A DNA stretch of 64,000 bases from Clostridium intestinale DSM 6191 (GCF_900130055.1 NZ_FQXU01000004.1:520522-584521); one strand, 5' to 3'. Positions 7,562 to 16,429 are shown, counted from the stretch's first letter. Notes: generated from the sequence alone by a model not told the origin. Numbers and translations are program-made.

Positions 7562-8716
7562 CTAGAATCTATACACTTCAACATTATCTACAGCTTCTTT
7601 AACTAAAGCTTCGATATCTAAAGCTTCTTCTGATTTTCTTATTGGCTCTACTTGTGGTTTTGTTTTAGGATGTTTAGGTACAAATATTGTACAGCAATCT
7701 TCATATGGTCTTATAGATATATCGTAAGTTCCTATTCTTCTTGATATATCCATTATGTCTTCTTTATCCATAGATATTAATGGTCTAAATACTGGTCTAT
7801 CTGCTACATCTGTTGAAACTATTAAACCTTCCATAGTTTGAGATGCTACTTGACCTATACTTTCACCTGTAGATACTGATTGAATTCCTTTTTGTTCAGC
7901 CAATTCACAAGCTACTCTCATCATAAATCTTCTCATGATTATTGTAAGCTCATCTTCTCTACATTTCTCTATTATGCCCATTTGAATCTCTGTAAATGGA
8001 ACTACATATAAATTAACTTTTTCTGTATAACTTGCCAATACTTTTGCTAAATCCTTAACCTTATCTTTAGCTCTTTCTGAAGTATATGGGTGAGAGTGAT
8101 AATATACACAGTGAAGTTCTACCCCTCTTCTTGCCATCATATATCCAGCTACAGGTGAATCTATTCCACCAGATAACATAAGCATAGTGCTTCCATTAAC
8201 TCCGTAAGGAAGACCACCTTCTCCTTTTACTATGTCTAACTTAGTATATAGATAAGCCTTATCTCTTATTTCAACCTTAACTAAACATTCAGGATTATTT
8301 ATTTTAACTGAAAGCTCGCCTTCATAGTTAGTTAAAACATATCCTCCAACTTCTCTTGAAACTTCCATAGAGTTTTTAGGGAACTCCTTGTTTGCTCTAT
8401 TAGTTTCTATTTTGAAGTTTGATGCTTTAGCTTCTATTACCTTACTTAAAGCAAGTTTTTTAATTTCTTCATAATCTCTTTCTATTTGAGTTACTATACA
8501 AACCTGAGTTACTCCAAATACTTTTCTAACTCTACTACAAGCTTCTTCTAAATCCTCTGAATATACGAACCATCTTCCCATATCTGTGATGAATTCATAT
8601 TCTATTCCTTCAAGTTTTTTAGCTATATTCTTTTTTAATAGTCTCTCGAATTTATTTCTGTTTAGTCCCTTTAAGAATATCTCTGGGGCACTTTTTATAA
8701 GTAATAATTTTTTCAT
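7562..8716 (-). CDS. thiI: tRNA 4-thiouridine synthetase ThiI
   Basis: This 384-residue enzyme adenylates U8 of tRNA and replaces its oxygen with sulfur. An N-terminal ferredoxin-like plus THUMP region (about 1-165) is followed by the PP-loop ATPase motif MLSGGIDSPVAGY (about 178-190). It ends near residue 384 without the C-terminal rhodanese domain present in E. coli ThiI, as usual in Firmicutes. There the sulfur comes directly from a partner cysteine desulfurase. That partner is the gene immediately upstream, whose TGA overlaps this ATG (ATGA). A second role in making the thiazole sulfur of thiamine is unlikely without the rhodanese domain. Confidence 0.95.
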   Translation of the reverse strand: MKKLLLIKSAPEIFLKGLNRNKFERLLKKNIAKKLEGIEYEFITDMGRWFVYSEDLEEACSRVRKVFGVTQVCIVTQIERDYEEIKKLALSKVIEAKASNFKIETNRANKEFPKNSMEVSREVGGYVLTNYEGELSVKINNPECLVKVEIRDKAYLYTKLDIVKGEGGLPYGVNGSTMLMLSGGIDSPVAGYMMARRGVELHCVYYHSHPYTSERAKDKVKDLAKVLASYTEKVNLYVVPFTEIQMGIIEKCREDELTIIMRRFMMRVACELAEQKGIQSVSTGESIGQVASQTMEGLIVSTDVADRPVFRPLISMDKEDIMDISRRIGTYDISIRPYEDCCTIFVPKHPKTKPQVEPIRKSEEALDIEALVKEAVDNVEVYRF

Positions 8717-9852
8717 TTTCTAACTCTCCTTAAAAATAACAATGATTTCTTAAGTGCTTCGTTGGATAAATCCACTTCTTCTAATGTATTAAATCTTGAA
8801 AAAGAAAATCTTATAGCACCATCTATATCTTTATAGTCTAACCCTAAAGCTTTTAATACATGACTCTCTTTACCACCTCTTGACGAACAAGCAGAACCTG
8901 TGGATACAAATATACCATTTTCCTCAAGGGCATGTAAAAGAACCTCTCCTCTTATACCAGTAAAAGAAACATTTAATATGTATGGACTTATGTTTTCCTT
9001 TTGAGGAGAATTTATTTTTATATTTTCTATTCCTTTAAGTTTTTCTATAAAATGTTCTTTTATTTCCCAAACCTTTTTATAACTTTCTTTAATTGAGGCT
9101 TGTGCCATCTTTGCTGCTACAACCATTCCCATTACTCCAGGTAAGTTCTCTGTACCACTTCTAAAACCAGACTCTTGTCCACCACCTGAAATCAATGGTT
9201 TTAGTCTTAGACCTTTTCTTATATAACAAAAACCTACGCCCTTAGGTCCATGAAATTTATGAGAACTTACAGTTAAATAATCTATGTTAGCTTTTTTAAC
9301 ATCAATAGCTATTTTACCATAACTTTGAACTCCGTCTACATGAAATTTTGCTCTAGTAGAATTCTCTTTAATTATTTTGCCTATTTCTTCAATAGGCTGA
9401 ATAGTTCCGATTTCATTATTAACATGCATTATGGATACTAATACAGTATTTTTATCTATAAAGCCTTTTAGTTCTCCTAAATCAACTTCACCATTTTCAT
9501 TAAGAGATAATTCATGTACAGTTATTCCCTGCTCCCTTAACTCATTTAAAGCATTTAAAACTGAAGGATGTTCAAACTTAGTTGTAATAATATTGTTTCC
9601 TGACTTTCCGATTCCTTTTAGTATAAAATTATTTCCTTCACTTCCTCCTGAAGTAAAAAATATTTCATCTGAGGTTGCATTTATAGTTTTGGCTAATTCT
9701 TCTCTACTAGTTAATAGCATTCTTTCTGCATTTAACCCTAACTTATGAAGAGAAGATGGATTGCCATAATATTCTTTCATTCCTACTACTACTGATTCTA
9801 TAACTTCTTCTGTAGGTGGAGTAGTTGCTGCGTTATCAAAATATATACTCAC
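8713..9852 (-). CDS. Cysteine desulfurase, IscS/NifS type, ThiI partner
   Basis: This is a roughly 379-residue PLP enzyme that takes sulfur from cysteine. It has YFDNAATT at the N-terminus, the PLP lysine in SSHKFHGPKGVG, and the active-site Cys in the flexible loop STGSACSSRGG. It is translationally coupled to thiI (4-nt overlap), so it very likely supplies persulfide for s4U and perhaps other tRNA sulfur. There is no ATG at the start. GTG at 9852 is preferred because AAAGGGTG stands 6 nt ahead; a GTG three codons upstream (9861) would abut its own ribosome site. Confidence 0.9.
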   Translation of the reverse strand: MSIYFDNAATTPPTEEVIESVVVGMKEYYGNPSSLHKLGLNAERMLLTSREELAKTINATSDEIFFTSGGSEGNNFILKGIGKSGNNIITTKFEHPSVLNALNELREQGITVHELSLNENGEVDLGELKGFIDKNTVLVSIMHVNNEIGTIQPIEEIGKIIKENSTRAKFHVDGVQSYGKIAIDVKKANIDYLTVSSHKFHGPKGVGFCYIRKGLRLKPLISGGGQESGFRSGTENLPGVMGMVVAAKMAQASIKESYKKVWEIKEHFIEKLKGIENIKINSPQKENISPYILNVSFTGIRGEVLLHALEENGIFVSTGSACSSRGGKESHVLKALGLDYKDIDGAIRFSFSRFNTLEEVDLSNEALKKSLLFLRRVRK

Positions 9853-9957
9853 TCCTATCACCCTTTCTCTATATTACTCTCTTCCTTAAAAAGACTCTAA
9901 TACAAGATTAATTAAAAACCTTCATTATGTCAAAGGTAAGTTTCATTTAAAATAGGT

Positions 9958-9990
9958 AAAATCCACTATGAATATATCATAATGGATTTT
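9958..9990 (-). terminator. Hairpin after the TVP38 gene
   Basis: AAAATCCA-TATG pairs with CATA-TGGATTTT around a 7-nt AT loop; the downstream T-run is short, so moderate confidence. Confidence 0.5.
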
Positions 9991-10002
9991 TAGTTAATCT
10001 AT

Positions 10003-10695
10003 TTAACTTATTTTTGCTAGTTTTTCCATAAAAAATTTCTTTAACATCATACATATTCCTAAACCTACTACCATTATAACAGATAAAATTATTATAATGT
10101 GCATGTTACCTGTAGCAATATTAGCTCCATAAAAAGACGATATAACTAATGCTGGCATTCTTCCAAGTGTTGAGTATATTAGAAAATCTTTAAAATTGAT
10201 TCTAGACAGAGCACATAAAAATATTGAACTATCCTTAGGTATTCCAGGAATCAAATATATTAAAAATACTATTAAGTTTATCTTCTTAGCATTTAAAAGC
10301 TTTTCAAATGGTCTTTTTAACTTTTCAGGTACAACTTTATCCACTAAAGAATTCCCAAACTTTCTTGTTCCATAAAATAATACTGCTGAACCTAAATTTA
10401 TTCCTATAATAGAATATAGTGTTCCTAGAAAGGTTCCAAAAATATATCCTCCAGCTGCCTGGGTTACCTCCCCTGGTATAAAGAATATAACTACTTGAGT
10501 TACTTGAAGTAAAATAAACATTAACACTCCAAAGTGACCATAACTCTCTATATATAAACTAATTGCTTTAGGATCTTTCATTAAGTTTATTGCTTGAACT
10601 AAACTCTCTCTATAAATAAATCCATAAAAAGAAAGTACAATAACAATCATAGCTGTAAGAAGTTTTCCCCAATGATTTTTTAATATATTTTTCAT
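10003..10695 (-). CDS. TVP38/TMEM64 (VTT/DedA-like) membrane protein
   Basis: This 230-residue integral membrane protein has about five or six hydrophobic segments. The family core is visible: FIPGEVTQAAGGYIFG (about 73-88), then GTFLGTLYSIIGINLGSAVLFYG, and the second re-entrant motif LIPGIPKDSSIFLCALS (about 147-163). Relatives (YdjZ, DedA) take part in lipid or ion homeostasis, but the specific job here is unknown. It has a GGAGG site 8 nt ahead. It stands as a single gene between a hairpin and the structured element at 10793-10899. Confidence 0.85.
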   Translation of the reverse strand: MKNILKNHWGKLLTAMIVIVLSFYGFIYRESLVQAINLMKDPKAISLYIESYGHFGVLMFILLQVTQVVIFFIPGEVTQAAGGYIFGTFLGTLYSIIGINLGSAVLFYGTRKFGNSLVDKVVPEKLKRPFEKLLNAKKINLIVFLIYLIPGIPKDSSIFLCALSRINFKDFLIYSTLGRMPALVISSFYGANIATGNMHIIIILSVIMVVGLGICMMLKKFFMEKLAKIS

Positions 10696-10792
10696 TGATA
10701 GTCCTCCGTTTTTAGTTGATGATTATATCATATCGTACTTTTCTTAAATATATCTTCTTAAATTCTTAATTACTTCTTAAATTTATCTGATG

Positions 10793-10899
10793 TCTAGCCA
10801 CTGTAACTCTCCAACCCCTATTAAAGTTGGAGATAACAGTGGCACGACCCTAGATAAGTTCAACTAACCTTCAGCGGGAGATTAAAACTCCCTCTGAAG
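10793..10899 (-). ncRNA. Strongly structured non-coding element downstream of the threonine operon
   Basis: Directly after the stop codon of the ACT-domain gene the minus strand can fold twice. Hairpin B is 10869-10899: CTTCAG/CTGAAG plus GGGAG/CTCCC arms with a 7-nt loop. Hairpin A is 10798-10842: CCACTGT and TCTCCAAC arms with their complements. TCTAG/CTAGA (10793-10797 with 10850-10854) closes hairpin A. No U-run follows, so it is not a normal terminator. GC content is clearly above the surroundings. It matches no riboswitch I know. It may be a structured RNA, or a relic of an IS200/IS605-type end. Confidence 0.5.
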
Positions 10900-10911
10900 C
10901 TAAGTTTCACT

Positions 10912-11349
10912 TTACTCCATTGCGACAAAATCTACCTTTTCTACTCCATCTACCAAGTATAAATCTTCTAAAAGGTCTGTTGCATCCCCTTCTAAAGAAC
11001 TTATATCCATGGTAATACTTACATTTGCTAGATTGTTTATAGGAATTCCTTGATCTATTGTTAGTATATTTCCACCTTTTTCAGTTAAAAAGTTTAATAG
11101 GCTTGAAAGAACTCCTTTTTTATGAGAAATAATCATATTAAAAGTAAACTTTCTTCCATGACTACTTTCCGCAAATTCAAAAACATACTCTTTATATTTA
11201 TAATATACACTTCTACTAATTCCAACTATCTTAGTAGCCTCAGTTATTTCCTTAACCTTACCATCTTTTAATAATCTCTTTGCCTTTAATACCTTTTCAA
11301 ATACTTCTGGCAAAACCCTTTTATCCACAAGTATATAATTACTATTCAT
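10912..11349 (-). CDS. ACT-domain protein of the threonine operon (UPF0735/PheB-like)
   Basis: The protein has 145 residues. The N-terminal 65 residues resemble a short helix-turn-helix-like segment (ITEATKIVGISRSVYYKY). The C-terminal half is an ACT regulatory domain (about 70-142, KFTFNMIISHKKGVLSSLL) that in this family binds amino acids. It is 6 nt downstream of thrB and ends the operon thrC-thrB-ACT, so sensing of threonine or a related amino acid is plausible. A similar pairing of ACT proteins with hom/thrB/thrC is common in Clostridia. Enzymatic activity is not expected. Confidence 0.85.
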   Translation of the reverse strand: MNSNYILVDKRVLPEVFEKVLKAKRLLKDGKVKEITEATKIVGISRSVYYKYKEYVFEFAESSHGRKFTFNMIISHKKGVLSSLLNFLTEKGGNILTIDQGIPINNLANVSITMDISSLEGDATDLLEDLYLVDGVEKVDFVAME

Positions 11350-11355
11350 ATTAAC

Positions 11356-12246
11356 TCACCCTTTAATTATTTCGGCCCCTATATTGTTTTCCTTAAGTGT
11401 TACAACTGACCACTCTTTTTCAAACTTAATCATATGAGCCTTTATTTTATCTTTAGCGGTATTATCCTCTTTCTTAACTATACTCATAATAGTTGGACCT
11501 GCTCCGCTTAAAAAAACACATAATGCTCCCAAATCCAAAACTTCACTAGTTATCTCCTCAAAGTTTGGTATAAGCTTGCTTCTATATGGTTCATGCAGTT
11601 TATCCTTACATGCATATCTTAGCATATCATAATTGCCTAAATAGAAACAACTTAAAGTAAGAGCAGCTTTTCCAATATTATAAACCCCATCCTTAAATGG
11701 TATTGTAGCTGGAAGTGCTTTTCTTGCCTTCTCTGTAGATAAAGTAAAACTTGGAATAAATGATAAAAATTCTATTCCTTCTTTTATATCCACCTTATTA
11801 TAATAAGCTTTCCCATCTTCCATAGAAGAAACTACAATCCCGCCAAAAAAAGCTGGAGCTACATTATCTGGATGCCCTTCTATTTCAACTGACATATTAA
11901 AAAGTTCCTCTAATCTAAAGGGAGAACCCATAAGTTCATTTGCCCCTAAAAGACCTCCAACTATGCAACTAGAGCTACTTCCAAGACCTCTCGAAATGGG
12001 AATATTCTCTTCTAAAATACTTATCTTAAGTCCAGTAGGCTTATAATCTGCTCTATTAAAACATAACATCATAGCTTCATATATGATATTATCTTTATTG
12101 CAATACTCTTCTTTTACACCTTCAAACTCTAAACCTTCTTTAATCTCTTCAAATTCAAACAAATTAAAAAGTTCAAAAGCTAATCCCATACAATCAAAAC
12201 CAGCACCAAGATTTGCTGAAGTAGCAGGTACTTTAACCCTAACCAT
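11356..12246 (-). CDS. thrB: Homoserine kinase
   Basis: This 296-residue GHMP kinase phosphorylates homoserine for threonine synthesis. It begins VRVKVPATSANLGAGFDCMG (N-terminal GHMP signature), has the ATP loop PISRGLGSSSSC (about 85-96), and the C-terminal glycine-rich LSGAGPTIM motif. The ATG at 12246 is preferred over a GTG nine nt upstream because AGGTGA is properly spaced. It begins 2 nt after the thrC stop, so the two are coupled. No homoserine dehydrogenase gene is in the window. Confidence 0.95.
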   Translation of the reverse strand: MVRVKVPATSANLGAGFDCMGLAFELFNLFEFEEIKEGLEFEGVKEEYCNKDNIIYEAMMLCFNRADYKPTGLKISILEENIPISRGLGSSSSCIVGGLLGANELMGSPFRLEELFNMSVEIEGHPDNVAPAFFGGIVVSSMEDGKAYYNKVDIKEGIEFLSFIPSFTLSTEKARKALPATIPFKDGVYNIGKAALTLSCFYLGNYDMLRYACKDKLHEPYRSKLIPNFEEITSEVLDLGALCVFLSGAGPTIMSIVKKEDNTAKDKIKAHMIKFEKEWSVVTLKENNIGAEIIKG

Positions 12247-12247
12247 A

Positions 12248-13711
12248 CTACTCACCTACTTTTAATATCTTCTTAAGGATATCTTCCATTTTATCAGCAT
12301 CACACTCTAAGTTATGCACTAGCTTAAGATCTTTTAATTCCCTTAAAGCCTTTGGTATCTCTAGTGAGGTTTTTTCTGATAAAGTATTTAATAATTCTAA
12401 ATCATCCTTATTCCCAGCATCTATTCCTAAGGCATTGATTATACTTCTATTAAACTTAAATGGACTTGCAGTTGATGCAATTAATACTTTTTTATCGTCA
12501 CCTGTTTTTTGCGAGTATTTTTTATAAACACTATAAGCAACTGCTGTATGTGTGTCCATTAGATAATTTTCTTTTTCATAAACATCTTTTATAACTTCAT
12601 ATACCTCTTCTATATCAGAAAAGTCCCCATAAAAATCTTTTAACTTTTCTTCCATAGAATTAGTTATAGAATACTTTCCATCCTTCTGAAGTGAATCCAT
12701 TAAGTCTTTAACTAAGCTGCTATCTCTATCAGCTATTTCAAATAAAAGCCTCTCAAGATTTGAAGACACTAAAATATCCATTGAAGGAGATTCTGTTAAT
12801 ACAAGTTCCCTGTTTTTATCATAAACCCCTTCATTAAAGAAGTCAGTTAATACATTATTTTCGTTAGATGCACATATAAACTTATCTATAGGAAGTCCCA
12901 TCTGTTTTCCATAATAAGCAGCTAAAATATTTCCGAAGTTTCCTGTAGGCACAACTACATTAATTTTTTCTCCTTCTTTTATCTCGCCCTGCTCTATAAG
13001 TTTAAAATACCCATAAAAGTAATAAACTATTTGTGGTACTAGTCTACCTATATTTATAGAGTTTGCAGAAGAAAGCGCTATATTATTTATATCTAATTCT
13101 TCCTTTAATTCACTATTACTGAATATAGTTTTTACTCCTCTTTGTGCATCATCAAAATTACCTTCTATAGCTACTACATAAACATTATCCCCTTTTTGAG
13201 TTCTCATTTGCTTTTCTTGAACCTCTGAGACTCCATCTTTTGGATAATATACAACTACTTTAAAACCTTCTACATCCTTAAAGCCTTCTAAAGCAGCTTT
13301 ACCAGTATCTCCTGATGTAGCAGTTAAAATTACTATATCCTTATTGAAATTAATTACTTTTTTAGCTTTTTTCATTATTTGAGGAAGAAACAAAAGTGCT
13401 GCATCCTTAAAAGCAGAAGTTGGTCCATGATATAATTCTAAAAACCCGTTTTTAACCTCCACATTAAATCTACCAGTATACGCATCTTTGATAGCCTCTT
13501 TTAAATCTTCACTCTTTATGTCAGTAAAATATTGCCCTATAATTATTTCAGCTAATTCTTCATAATTATAATTTGTTTTCCCCTTTAACTTTGAATAAAC
13601 CTCTGGAAAACTCTCAGGAACAAATAGCCCTCCATCCCTTGCAATTCCTTTTAATATAGCCTCTGACGAGGATAAATTACTTTCTAATCCTCTTGTACTT
13701 TTAAATAACAT
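12248..13711 (-). CDS. thrC: Threonine synthase
   Basis: This 487-residue PLP enzyme converts O-phosphohomoserine to threonine. It is of the long (class II, E. coli/yeast-like) form: FKSTRG start, GLFVPESFP, PLP lysine in the GPTSAFKDAAL motif (about residue 110), the LTATSGDTGKAAL phosphate-binding loop, and VPTGNFGNILAAYY. First gene of the thr operon, with a good sigma-A promoter 45-75 nt upstream and a GGGGTG ribosome site. No T-box or attenuator was found in the roughly 40-nt leader, so control is probably at initiation. Confidence 0.95.
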   Translation of the reverse strand: MLFKSTRGLESNLSSSEAILKGIARDGGLFVPESFPEVYSKLKGKTNYNYEELAEIIIGQYFTDIKSEDLKEAIKDAYTGRFNVEVKNGFLELYHGPTSAFKDAALLFLPQIMKKAKKVINFNKDIVILTATSGDTGKAALEGFKDVEGFKVVVYYPKDGVSEVQEKQMRTQKGDNVYVVAIEGNFDDAQRGVKTIFSNSELKEELDINNIALSSANSINIGRLVPQIVYYFYGYFKLIEQGEIKEGEKINVVVPTGNFGNILAAYYGKQMGLPIDKFICASNENNVLTDFFNEGVYDKNRELVLTESPSMDILVSSNLERLLFEIADRDSSLVKDLMDSLQKDGKYSITNSMEEKLKDFYGDFSDIEEVYEVIKDVYEKENYLMDTHTAVAYSVYKKYSQKTGDDKKVLIASTASPFKFNRSIINALGIDAGNKDDLELLNTLSEKTSLEIPKALRELKDLKLVHNLECDADKMEDILKKILKVGE

Positions 13712-13755
13712 TTAATCACCCCAAGTTTACATGATATAACAATTACGTTAAAAAA

Positions 13756-13784
13756 ATTATACCCTGTCCCCTCATAGAATACAA
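13756..13784 (-). promoter_or_regulatory. Sigma-A promoter of the threonine operon
   Basis: TTGTAT (13779-13784) and TATAAT (13756-13761) are 17 bp apart on the minus strand, giving a short leader before thrC. Confidence 0.7.
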
Positions 13785-13806
13785 GTGTTTTTTAATTGTA
13801 AACATT

Positions 13807-14562
13807 CTACATTCTTATATTGTTAGAAAGTTTTTTAAGATATCGTAAAATCTCTTTATAATTTGCGTTTCTTACAAGAAAATCATATTTTTTTCCATCT
13901 TTCATTGTTATTATAGCTTCTGTTTCTAAATCTGGTTCTATTCCACTTATTATTAGTGCTATTAATGCAACAACTCTAAAAATAATCTTTCCCTCAAAAG
14001 CTATATCAAAATCATATGCCTCAAAAAATCTATTTGAAAATACTCCAAGACCAAATGCCATAGAAACAAATCCTCCAGGCGTTGAGACTATATTTTTAAA
14101 GAAATTTTTAATCAAACCTTTCTTTGATCTATCCAAAACTCTTTTAAATCTTATATTTTTCATTTCTTCCCTTGTATAAATTCTAGTTCCCAAAGCTTTG
14201 TTAAAATAATTAGAATTTACTACTATTAATCTTTTATTAGTAATAAACATAATATATCCAAAAGAATAGTCACCTGAAAGCAAGAAAGCTCCTGGCATAA
14301 ACATACCTAAAAAAGCAGAGTACACTATAGCATCTCTATCTGTTCCCTTTATTACAGCTTCTGTATATTCATCTTTTTCCATAGTGCTTTCAATAAATTC
14401 ACCACATTCTCTAAGCGCTTTTCTAGCAAGTTTAGTCTGTATATCTCCACTTATTTTATTAAGTTCATCTTCACTTATTTCCGCCCAATTTAAATAATCA
14501 GCTATTTCTTCATTGCTATACTCTATTCCATTGAGTTCATTTATTAATTCCGCTTCTAACAT
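13807..14562 (-). CDS. Bacterial PH-like domain membrane protein, partner of the adjacent sigma factor
   Basis: The protein has 251 residues. Two hydrophobic regions are seen (about 80-100, FLGMFMPGAFLLSG, and 193-208, FRVVALIALIISG). Between them is a beta-rich block containing FITNKRLIVVN, a hallmark of bacterial PH-like (YdbT/DUF304-type) domains. The N-terminal 70 residues are acidic and helical. Its ATG overlaps the end of the sigma-factor gene by 7 nt, with GGAGGG ahead, so the pair is co-translated. A role as the sigma factor's membrane sensor or anti-sigma factor is an inference from position; no known anti-sigma motif is visible. Confidence 0.65.
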   Translation of the reverse strand: MLEAELINELNGIEYSNEEIADYLNWAEISEDELNKISGDIQTKLARKALRECGEFIESTMEKDEYTEAVIKGTDRDAIVYSAFLGMFMPGAFLLSGDYSFGYIMFITNKRLIVVNSNYFNKALGTRIYTREEMKNIRFKRVLDRSKKGLIKNFFKNIVSTPGGFVSMAFGLGVFSNRFFEAYDFDIAFEGKIIFRVVALIALIISGIEPDLETEAIITMKDGKKYDFLVRNANYKEILRYLKKLSNNIRM

Positions 14563-15098
14563 CTAAATCCCTCCAATCTTTCTTTGATTTTCTTTCTTCC
14601 TCTAGAAAGTTTATTATAAATATACTCTTTAGATAGGTTTAAATCTTTTGATATCTTTTCCATAGATTCATCTAAAAGATATCTTCTTATAAATATCTCT
14701 TTATCCTTTTCCTTTAACTCTTTTATTAAGTTATAAAATCCCTCTTGATCATTTATATCAATCTCATCTTGAAACTCTTCTTTCCTTAATACCTCTTCTT
14801 TAAGTTCAATAACATTATTTTTTTTCTGAATCTTTCTTTTATAATCTATAGCTTTAAACTTAGCAACTGAAATAATAAAGTTAATAAGTTTACCTTTTTC
14901 CTCTTTATAAAGATACATATTCTTCCACAAAGTCATAAGAATATCATTAAAACATTCTTCAATCTCCCATCTTTCATTAGAAGAGTTTAGAATTTTATTA
15001 ATTACACCAAAAATTAGTTTCCCATATTTATTTATTAAATCTTCTATAGCCTTAGGGTCTTTTTCAATAATCTTTTGAACTATTTCCTTATTCTCCAC
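14556..15098 (-). CDS. ECF-type sigma-70 family RNA polymerase sigma factor
   Basis: This 180-residue protein contains only sigma regions 2 and 4. Region 2 covers about residues 10-95, with the FNDILMTLWKNM core-binding helix and FKAIDYKRKI for -10 recognition. Region 4 is at about 120-178, with the helix-turn-helix MEKISKDLNLSKEYIYNKLSRGRKKIKE. The linker is Lys/Glu-rich. It starts with GTG, with GGAGGGG 5 nt ahead. It is followed by a co-translated membrane protein, the usual ECF layout, although that protein is not a recognisable anti-sigma factor. Confidence 0.9.
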   Translation of the reverse strand: MENKEIVQKIIEKDPKAIEDLINKYGKLIFGVINKILNSSNERWEIEECFNDILMTLWKNMYLYKEEKGKLINFIISVAKFKAIDYKRKIQKKNNVIELKEEVLRKEEFQDEIDINDQEGFYNLIKELKEKDKEIFIRRYLLDESMEKISKDLNLSKEYIYNKLSRGRKKIKERLEGFRC

Positions 15099-15206
15099 AC
15101 TATCCCCTCCTTTTACCCTATATACGAAATTGTCATAGCTACTTATATCATTCTACCAAAATTTTCTCAATGAGATTTACTAAAAATCTAGATAAATGTG
15201 GCTTAA

Positions 15207-15244
15207 CCCGCATGAAAACTATATATAGTTATATAGATATATAG
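15207..15244 (+). repeat. Dispersed AT-rich repeat, copy 2
   Basis: CCGCATGAAAACTATATATA then GTTATATAG then ATATATAG. It matches copy 1 at 429-475 (opposite strand) except for one missing 8-bp unit and three or so substitutions. It ends 112 bp before the VOC gene, while copy 1 ends 122 bp before rsuA. The rest of the 15099-15355 gap shows no gene. Confidence 0.6.
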
Positions 15245-15355
15245 TTTTATATATGAAAGTAGATTTTAAAATAATTTTAATGAAACTTAAAAATTCTTCT
15301 ACAGTATCGCAGTGTATGGTACAATTTGTATATTAATTAATATAGGAGGTCTGTT

Positions 15356-15739
15356 ATGAAATCAGAAATTAATCTTATTACAATTTGGACAGATAACTTT
15401 AAAGAAATGAAAAATTTTTACAACGAAGTTCTTGGTTTTAAAATTAAAAATGAACTTGATAGCTATGTAGAATTTGAAAATCCAGGAGCAAGATTTGCTA
15501 TTTGTACTAGAGAGGTTATGTTTAGTCATAGCAGCAGGTATAAAGAAAAAGCTACTGGTCAGTCTTTTGAGTTAGCTTTTCCATGTGATAACCCTACTGA
15601 TGTTGATGAATCTTTTAAGAAATTAATTTCTCTTGGCGCAACACCTATACATGAACCAGAGAATATGCCTTGGAATCAAAGAACAGCATTATTTGCAGAT
15701 CCTGATGGAAATATTCATGAGATATTTGCTGAGTTATAA
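15356..15739 (+). CDS. VOC-family (glyoxalase/bleomycin resistance fold) protein
   Basis: This 127-residue protein is one VOC unit: two beta-alpha-beta-beta-beta modules, with NFKEMKNFYNEVLGF in the first and LFADPDGNIHEIFAEL in the second. The C-terminal Glu of HEIF and an earlier Glu in the first module could serve as metal ligands. Function may be an isomerase, dioxygenase or drug-binding protein and cannot be set by sequence. AGGAGG is 8 nt ahead. First gene of a six-gene plus-strand run (15356-19429). Confidence 0.85.
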   Translation: MKSEINLITIWTDNFKEMKNFYNEVLGFKIKNELDSYVEFENPGARFAICTREVMFSHSSRYKEKATGQSFELAFPCDNPTDVDESFKKLISLGATPIHEPENMPWNQRTALFADPDGNIHEIFAEL

Positions 15740-15742
15740 AAA

Positions 15743-16429
15743 ATGAATTCAGATTTAAAAATGATTTTCTTTGATTTAGATGGTACTTTAATAAATCATA
15801 ATAAAGCAGAAATTCTAGGAGTTAATGGTTTCTTTTATAAATATAAAAATTATTTCGATATGAATGAAACTGTCTTTTATGAACACTGGATTAGATTATC
15901 TCGTAAATACTTTTTGAAATATTTGAATGGAGATTTCTCTTTTTCTCAGCAACAAATTGAAAGAATTAAAAATCTATTTTTATTATCTCATGTTACTTTA
16001 CCCGATAAAGAGGCTTCCTTAATATTTAAAGACTATAAAAACATCTATGAATCTAATTTGTTTCCTTATGACGATGTTATTCCCTGCCTAGATAAACTTA
16101 AAAATAAGAGATTAGGTATCATAACAAATGGTGATTTATCTCAGCAATTATATAAAACAAATAAAATAGGTACTTACTTTGAAATGGTTATTGCCGCAGG
16201 AGATATTGGAATATCCAAACCTAATATTGATATTTTTAAAGTTGCTTGTAAAAAAGCTGGTATTTATCCAAGGGATTGCATGTATGTTGGTGATGACTTA
16301 AAAACTGATATACTATCTAGCAAACAAGCTGGTATGAAAGGTATATGGCTGAATAGAAATAATCTCAAATTAGAATTTCAGGGAATAGATATGGTAACAA
16401 ACTTAAATGAACTAACAGATTATTTATAA
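15743..16429 (+). CDS. HAD-superfamily hydrolase (YjjG-like nucleotidase type)
   Basis: This 228-residue phosphatase has all HAD motifs: FFDLDGTL (nucleophile Asp about residue 12), ITNGD (motif II Thr), the SKPN lysine (motif III) and GDDLKTD (motif IV). A helical cap lies between residues 20 and 90. The size and cap match the YjjG/house-cleaning pyrimidine 5'-nucleotidases, but substrate range in this group is broad. It begins 3 nt after the VOC stop with no Shine-Dalgarno, so translation is probably coupled. Confidence 0.85.
   Translation: MNSDLKMIFFDLDGTLINHNKAEILGVNGFFYKYKNYFDMNETVFYEHWIRLSRKYFLKYLNGDFSFSQQQIERIKNLFLLSHVTLPDKEASLIFKDYKNIYESNLFPYDDVIPCLDKLKNKRLGIITNGDLSQQLYKTNKIGTYFEMVIAAGDIGISKPNIDIFKVACKKAGIYPRDCMYVGDDLKTDILSSKQAGMKGIWLNRNNLKLEFQGIDMVTNLNELTDYL

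Noticed and set aside
13712..13800. T-box or attenuator ahead of thrC
   Set aside because: The leader is only about 40 nt; no specifier hairpin or TGGNACCGCG block is seen.
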